Assembly: GCA_958352855.1 (NCBI GenBank) | Contig: CATWQE010000051.1 | Span: 1 to 19,398, forward strand | Direction: 5' to 3' | Source of the DNA: an uncultured Bacillota bacterium | GTDB taxonomy: Bacteria > Bacillota > Clostridia > Lachnospirales > Lachnospiraceae | Length of the DNA stretch: 19,398 bases | Translations under genes and position numbers: made by a program | The notes under the pieces: model-generated | What the model was told of the DNA's origin: nothing | What the model saw: the letters and a program-made list of their open reading frames with translations, nothing else | Database searches by the model: none | In this document: positions 15,203-19,398 of the stretch, piece after piece | Numbering within the stretch: position 1 is the first letter of the stretch | How the letters are laid out: each line of letters starts with the position of its first letter

Positions 15203-16099
15203 CTATGAAACATCTACATCTTGGCCTTTATTGCCAAATTTGAATACAAACATTGTAACAATCAGCGAAAATACTAACAGTAATACCGCCATGGCACTGG
15301 CATATCCCATTTTAAATTCCAAAAAACCTCTGCGGTAAATCTGGTGTACCACGGTTGTAGTACGATTTAGCGGGCCTCCACTTGTAAGAATATTTACCTG
15401 TTCAAACACTGCAAAACTATTTACAATTCCTGTTACTACCAAAAAGAATGTGGTTGGTCTTAACATAGGCCATGTAATATTCAAAAATCTCCTTATAGGA
15501 CCTGCTCCATCTAACTGAGCAGCTTCATATAAAGATTCTGGTATTCCGGTAAGTCCTCCCAGGAAAATCACCATGGAATAACCGCAGTTTTTCCAAATTC
15601 CTACCAGAATAATACATAACATTGCCTGGCTTGGGTTGATAAGCCATTTCTGAGGTGCAATTCCTATAGCCTCCAGAATTCTATTAAAGATTCCGAAATT
15701 CGGGTTATATAACCACAGCCACACCATAGAAACACATACCATAGACATAATGTTTGGAAGGTACAAAGCAGTCCTGAAAATAGGAACTGCTTTTGACTTC
15801 TTGTAAAGTAAAACAGCCAACAAAAGTCCAAGAGCAAGCTGCACTGTTAATGTGACAACCGTGTAAAACAACGTATTGGTAATGGCTCTCAGGAATTCTG
15901 AGTCTGAAAACAATTTCACATAATTCTTTATTCCTAAAAATTTAGGAATGGCATACATATTAAAATCTGTTAAGCTGTAATACAAAACCATTCCAATTGG
16001 AATTAAAATAAACACAGCAAAAATCAAATATGCAGGCAAAATCATGAGATATGCTTCTTTATCGCTCTTCTTTTTCATTTTTACTGCTTGTTTTGCCAC
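15203..16099 (-). CDS. CUT1 sugar ABC transporter permease, MalF/UgpA type
   Basis: This is the first membrane subunit of the same importer, 298 residues with about six membrane segments (first at about 17-40). The EAA motif YEAAQLDGAGPIRRFLNITWP is at residues 191-211. The start is a GTG at 16099 with GGAGGGGG about seven bases upstream; a later ATG (residue 8) is possible but lacks spacing. It lies 16 bases after the binding-protein gene. No ATPase gene follows in this operon; in Firmicutes such CUT1 systems commonly share one multitask MsmK/MsiK-like ATPase encoded elsewhere. Confidence 0.93.
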   Translation of the reverse strand: MAKQAVKMKKKSDKEAYLMILPAYLIFAVFILIPIGMVLYYSLTDFNMYAIPKFLGIKNYVKLFSDSEFLRAITNTLFYTVVTLTVQLALGLLLAVLLYKKSKAVPIFRTALYLPNIMSMVCVSMVWLWLYNPNFGIFNRILEAIGIAPQKWLINPSQAMLCIILVGIWKNCGYSMVIFLGGLTGIPESLYEAAQLDGAGPIRRFLNITWPMLRPTTFFLVVTGIVNSFAVFEQVNILTSGGPLNRTTTVVHQIYRRGFLEFKMGYASAMAVLLLVFSLIVTMFVFKFGNKGQDVDVS

Positions 16100-16115
16100 A
16101 GTTCCCCCTCCTTTT

Positions 16116-17420
16116 TTATTGATTGTCTATTTCTTCCTGTACCTTCTTTCCAGCTTCTTTTAAGGCTGTTTCGGCATCACTTTGGTCATAATAAACTTGT
16201 TCCATAGCATCATCTACATAAGTCAGAACACTGTTGAAATATGGAACTTTCGGACTTCCCTTTCCAATAGAAACCGCTTCCAGAATTCTTTCTCCGTTTT
16301 CTGGATCCTTTTTCAAATAATCTTCCTCAAGAGAAGTTCTTACAGGCGCTGCATTTACTGTCTCCATCCATTTTTTCATAGAATCCTGACTGCACATATA
16401 TTTCATCAGTTCCCACGCACCGTCTTTATGTTTTGAATTTGCATTCATGAACATAAAATGCATACCACAAAATGTTGCACTATTCTTATTTGAGAACATT
16501 GGAACCATTTTCAGTTTTCCTTCCAAATCTCCTGTATTAGCACTATTAAATTCGTTCTCATTCAATACAGTCATAGCGGCTGTACCATTTTTAAATGGAT
16601 TTTGATCTGCCTGTGTATTATCCCATTCCACAACCCCTATGTCTTTCAACTCTTTCATAAATTCAAGCGCTTCTACTGCCTCTGTCTGGTTAAACAAAAT
16701 TTTATCCTCTGCTTCGTCAATAAAATTTTCCATACCATTCTGCATTGCAAAAATCTGAAGATACTGATTAATATTAGTGCCACTGGTAGGAAGTCCAAAG
16801 CCGCACTGTATAACTGTACCTGACTTATCTTTTACTAAAAGTTTCTTATGAGCCTCTTTCACTTCCTCCCAATTAGTTGGCGGATTATCTGGATCTAATC
16901 CAGCTTTTTCAAACAGTTCTGTATTAATAACAAACATACGTGCATCCGGTGTATATGGAATTCCATACATTTTTCCACCGATACTTCCCGCTTCCACAAC
17001 ACTGTCATAATAGTCATCAAAATCTCCCCAGTCTTCTACATAACTATCCAGGCACTCATACTGACCCATGGGAACTCTCGCACCAATAGAAGACATAGAA
17101 TAATGTATAACATCCGCCGCTGTCCCTGATGCAAACCCAGTGTTTAATTTCGTCTCAAAATCATCTCCCCATGGTGCTTCCTGATATTCCACTTCATACT
17201 CTGGATACTCTTTTTCAAAGCCTTCAATCATCTGCATAAACGCATCTTTTTTGTAATCTTCCGTTCCGGCCCGCAAAAACACCAGCTTTTCCTTTCCATT
17301 TTTAGAATTTTCTTCCTTTGCAGAAACCAAATCTTCATTCCCACCTGCGCATGCTACAGTAGAAATCAAGACCCCTCCTGTGAGTACTGCACTAAGTACA
17401 CATTTCCAGTTTTTCTTCAT
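16116..17420 (-). CDS. Sugar-binding lipoprotein of a CUT1 ABC transporter
   Basis: This is the extracellular solute-binding component (family 1, 434 residues). It has a lipoprotein signal: positive residues (MKKNWK), a hydrophobic stretch, then a lipobox-like STVAC with Cys24 as the lipid-modified residue. The mature part begins with a charged linker and continues as a periplasmic-binding-protein fold, with APWGDDFETKLNTGFASGTA and PYTPDARMFVINTELFEKAG as family landmarks. The ATG at 17420 follows GGAGG about 10 bases upstream. The gene is preceded by a good -10 box and the divergence from the regulator above is marked by a terminator, so it is probably the first gene of the transporter-sulfatase operon and the target of the YesN-type regulator. 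The exact sugar cannot be read from sequence. Confidence 0.94.
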   Translation of the reverse strand: MKKNWKCVLSAVLTGGVLISTVACAGGNEDLVSAKEENSKNGKEKLVFLRAGTEDYKKDAFMQMIEGFEKEYPEYEVEYQEAPWGDDFETKLNTGFASGTAADVIHYSMSSIGARVPMGQYECLDSYVEDWGDFDDYYDSVVEAGSIGGKMYGIPYTPDARMFVINTELFEKAGLDPDNPPTNWEEVKEAHKKLLVKDKSGTVIQCGFGLPTSGTNINQYLQIFAMQNGMENFIDEAEDKILFNQTEAVEALEFMKELKDIGVVEWDNTQADQNPFKNGTAAMTVLNENEFNSANTGDLEGKLKMVPMFSNKNSATFCGMHFMFMNANSKHKDGAWELMKYMCSQDSMKKWMETVNAAPVRTSLEEDYLKKDPENGERILEAVSIGKGSPKVPYFNSVLTYVDDAMEQVYYDQSDAETALKEAGKKVQEEIDNQ

Positions 17421-17492
17421 TTTCTTCGTTCCTCCATTTATTTTCTTTTATGAGATACTTTAAATTATACCTTCTCAATTCTTTTTCTCCAT
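17421..17492 (-). promoter_or_regulatory. Probable promoter of the ABC-sulfatase operon
   Basis: A perfect TATAAT lies at 17469-17464 on the minus strand, which would start transcription about 37 bases before the binding-protein ATG. The -35 position (about 17 bases upstream) reads ATGGAG, far from TTGACA. A strong -10 with a poor -35 suits a promoter that needs an activator, as expected for an AraC-type response regulator encoded just upstream. No clear paired operator was recognised. Confidence 0.5.
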
Positions 17493-17632
17493 GCAATCTG
17501 TATGTATTTTCTTGGTATATTTTTATATTTTTCGTGCATTTCAATCATTTTTCCAACCCTTCTCCTTTATTTAATTATATATTTTGTTTTATTTTTAGTT
17601 TTTATTGTAATATATTTATATCTTTTTTACAC

Positions 17633-17672
17633 AAAAAGACGCTGATTCAAGTTCTAAAATCAACGTCTTTTT
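17633..17672. terminator. Terminator after the response regulator gene
   Basis: A 15-pair stem joins 17633-17647 (AAAAAGACGCTGATT) to 17658-17672 with a single mismatch/wobble and a 10-base loop. It is flanked by A-runs and T-runs on both sides, so it could work in either direction; on the minus strand it ends the two-component operon 17 bases after the regulator stop codon. Confidence 0.75.
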
Positions 17673-17688
17673 CTTTCATGCATCTTAC

Positions 17689-19164
17689 TTATTGCTTTCT
17701 AAACTCTAACGGAGACATTCCAGTATACTTTTTAAATACTTTGCTAAAGTATGCTGAATCCGGAATTCCAACCAGACATCCCACTTGATAAACGCTCTGT
17801 TTTGTTTCTGTCAGTAACCTTTTTGCTTTTTCCATTCGAAAATCTAGTAAATAGGAATAAATATTTTTCTTCGTTTCCTTCTTAAATAAATGCGACAAAT
17901 AGCTCTTATTCATATGTACATAATTTGCAATTTCTTCCAAAGAAATATTTTCTCTATAGTTTTCATTAATATATTCTATGACTTTACACACTGCTTCACT
18001 ATAAACAGGATGTAAACACTGTAATTCTGCAATAAATTTTCTGACAGTTTCAATCACTTTCTGCTCCAGTATATTAATATTCTTACAATGGGTAATTAAA
18101 ATTAATTCATCTATAGAAAATTTTTTCCGCTGAATTTCATTCAAATAATTCCAATAAATTTTCAAAAGCAAATCTAAAATAAAACGTCTTACCAGCATAA
18201 CATCTGGCATTTCTCTACGAAACTGCTCAAAAATTTTATATAAATGTTCCAACGCCTGTTCATAATGACGCTCTTCCCACCTGAACTCTTCTTCCTTAAA
18301 TAAAACCTCATATTGCCTATCATTTGATTTTAAAACTCCTGTTCTACCATAGAATTCCAGACGTTCTGCGCTTTTTTCAACCTCTTTATAGATATTCTCC
18401 AGATCATTGCCACTATTGCCAAGCCCACCTGCGCACAAAACAATTTCTGTATTTCCAAAAGAAGCCAGAGTTTGCAATATCTCTGAAGTCAATTTTGAAA
18501 TTTCATTATCCCGCACTTCTACAAGAATAAGTGCTTCTGTGTCATTTTGTGCCATAAAAATTGCTTTCTTCTTTTTTTCCTGAAAGAAAAACTCCGTAAT
18601 CTGTTCTACTATTTCCAACTGAAACTGCTTACTTTCATTTTTTAACATGAGAATGGTATACTTCTCTTCTCCCCACAAACGTTTCCACTCCAATAGTCGT
18701 TCTGGTGTATTCCAATGGCTTTCTTTTTCTATTTCTGAGAAAAAATGCTTTATTTCCTCCTGTTGTTTTTCTTTTTTCCAGTTTTCCGTATTTTTCAGAT
18801 TTTTCTCTGCTTTCTGAATACAACTGTAAAGTTCCTCTTTTGTAATTTCTGATTTTAGCAAAAAATCTCTCACGCCTAGCTTCATGGCTTCTCTTGCATA
18901 AGAAAAATCATCATATGCGCTTAAAATTACAGTATAAGGAAACTTTTCCTCATCCTGTAACTGCTCCACCAACTCCATCCCATCCATGACCGGCATTCTA
19001 ATATCTGTAAACAATAAATCCGGCACCCATTTCTTACAGCACTCCAAAGCCTGCTTTCCATTTGTACATGTAGCCACCACCTGACATTCTGGGAATAAAG
19101 CTTCTATATTTTTCTTCATCCATTTCAAAATAATTTCTTCATCATCTGCAATTACAACTTTCAC
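17689..19164 (-). CDS. YesN/AraC-type response regulator
   Basis: This 491-residue protein is the DNA-binding partner of the sensor kinase encoded just before it. Residues 1-120 form a receiver domain: acidic pair Asp7-Asp8, phosphorylated Asp54 in LLFTDIRMP, Ser82, and Lys104 in FLLKSE. A long middle section with no recognised domain follows, as in YesN-type regulators. Residues about 390-491 form a double helix-turn-helix AraC domain (ISLEEIANYVHMNKSYLSHLF, then the second helix-turn-helix and SAYFSKVFKKYTGMSPLEFRK). It begins with GTG at 19164, overlapping the kinase stop as GTGA, with GGGG seven bases upstream. Such pairs usually activate a neighbouring CUT1 sugar importer, here the operon directly downstream. 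The stimulus is unknown. Confidence 0.93.
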   Translation of the reverse strand: MKVVIADDEEIILKWMKKNIEALFPECQVVATCTNGKQALECCKKWVPDLLFTDIRMPVMDGMELVEQLQDEEKFPYTVILSAYDDFSYAREAMKLGVRDFLLKSEITKEELYSCIQKAEKNLKNTENWKKEKQQEEIKHFFSEIEKESHWNTPERLLEWKRLWGEEKYTILMLKNESKQFQLEIVEQITEFFFQEKKKKAIFMAQNDTEALILVEVRDNEISKLTSEILQTLASFGNTEIVLCAGGLGNSGNDLENIYKEVEKSAERLEFYGRTGVLKSNDRQYEVLFKEEEFRWEERHYEQALEHLYKIFEQFRREMPDVMLVRRFILDLLLKIYWNYLNEIQRKKFSIDELILITHCKNINILEQKVIETVRKFIAELQCLHPVYSEAVCKVIEYINENYRENISLEEIANYVHMNKSYLSHLFKKETKKNIYSYLLDFRMEKAKRLLTETKQSVYQVGCLVGIPDSAYFSKVFKKYTGMSPLEFRKQ

Positions 19165-19398
19165 CTTTTATCCCCTTCCAAATGTATAACCGGTATTTCA
19201 ACTTGAAACGTTGTACCACCATGTTCATTTAAAAAAACATACATCCCGTAATTATCACCGAAATTTCTCTTAATCCTCATTTGTATATTAGAAACACCAA
19301 TCCCACTAAACTGCTCCTTCACCCGCGGAACTTCTCTGCTTTCAATACAGGTTTTCACCCTTTCCAAATCCACACCCACTCCATCATCTTCCACTTCA
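19161..19398 (-). CDS. Sensor histidine kinase, C-terminal part only
   Basis: Only the last 79 or so residues are in the window; the gene runs off the right edge. The visible part is the end of a HATPase_c domain: the G1 box DDGVGVD and the G2 box GIGVSNIQMRI, followed by a short C-terminal tail. The form GIGVSNIQ(M)R and the adjacent YesN-type regulator fit the YesM family, in which an extracellular sensing domain detects a sugar and phosphorylates the regulator. The frame reads through to the window edge, so a GTG at 19394 is not a real start. It ends in a GTGA overlap with the regulator. Confidence 0.88.
   Translation of the reverse strand, partial: EVEDDGVGVDLERVKTCIESREVPRVKEQFSGIGVSNIQMRIKRNFGDNYGMYVFLNEHGGTTFQVEIPVIHLEGDKR

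Overview
The window looks like chromosome from a gut-type anaerobic clostridium, probably Lachnospiraceae. This rests on the low-to-moderate GC, strong GGAG-type ribosome binding sites, a YesMN-type two-component system, a CUT1 sugar importer without its own ATPase, and a Clostridium tetanomorphum-type methylaspartate pathway. The genus cannot be set from the sequence alone. Every convincing gene is on the minus strand, so transcription runs from high to low coordinates. No tRNA, rRNA, CRISPR array or insertion sequence was seen.

Region A (19398 to about 12900) is a carbohydrate-uptake locus. In transcription order it holds the C-terminal end of a sensor histidine kinase, a YesN/AraC-type response regulator (GTGA overlap with the kinase), a terminator, a promoter-like gap, a lipoprotein sugar-binding protein, two CUT1 permeases, and a cysteine-type sulfatase without a signal peptide. 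A clear terminator follows. The set suggests sensing and import of a sulfated sugar or glycan fragment, with desulfation in the cytoplasm.

Region B (about 12850 to 164) is one long, tightly packed amino-acid fermentation cluster: hutU, hutI, ftcD, fchA, citD, citE, citF, glmS, glmL, glmE, mal. It encodes the route urocanate -> imidazolonepropionate -> formiminoglutamate -> glutamate, with the formimino carbon passed to tetrahydrofolate. Glutamate is then rearranged to 3-methylaspartate by B12-dependent glutamate mutase, deaminated to mesaconate, and after hydration (no mesaconase gene is in the window) cleaved by a citrate-lyase-family enzyme that here most likely acts as citramalate lyase, giving acetate and pyruvate. 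Histidine ammonia-lyase, mesaconase and the lyase maturation genes (citC, citX, citG) are absent from the window.

The only gene-free stretch over 300 bases is 1412-1850, between glmE and mal. It holds three hairpins, two of which are related repeats in opposite orientation. At the left edge (1-76) a further minus-strand gene begins; only 25 codons are visible and I do not recognise it.

The most interesting features are the fusion of the histidine pathway and the methylaspartate pathway in one transcription unit, the citrate-lyase homologue inserted between them with an unusually short CitF, the paired hairpin repeats before mal, and a possible attenuator in the hutU leader.
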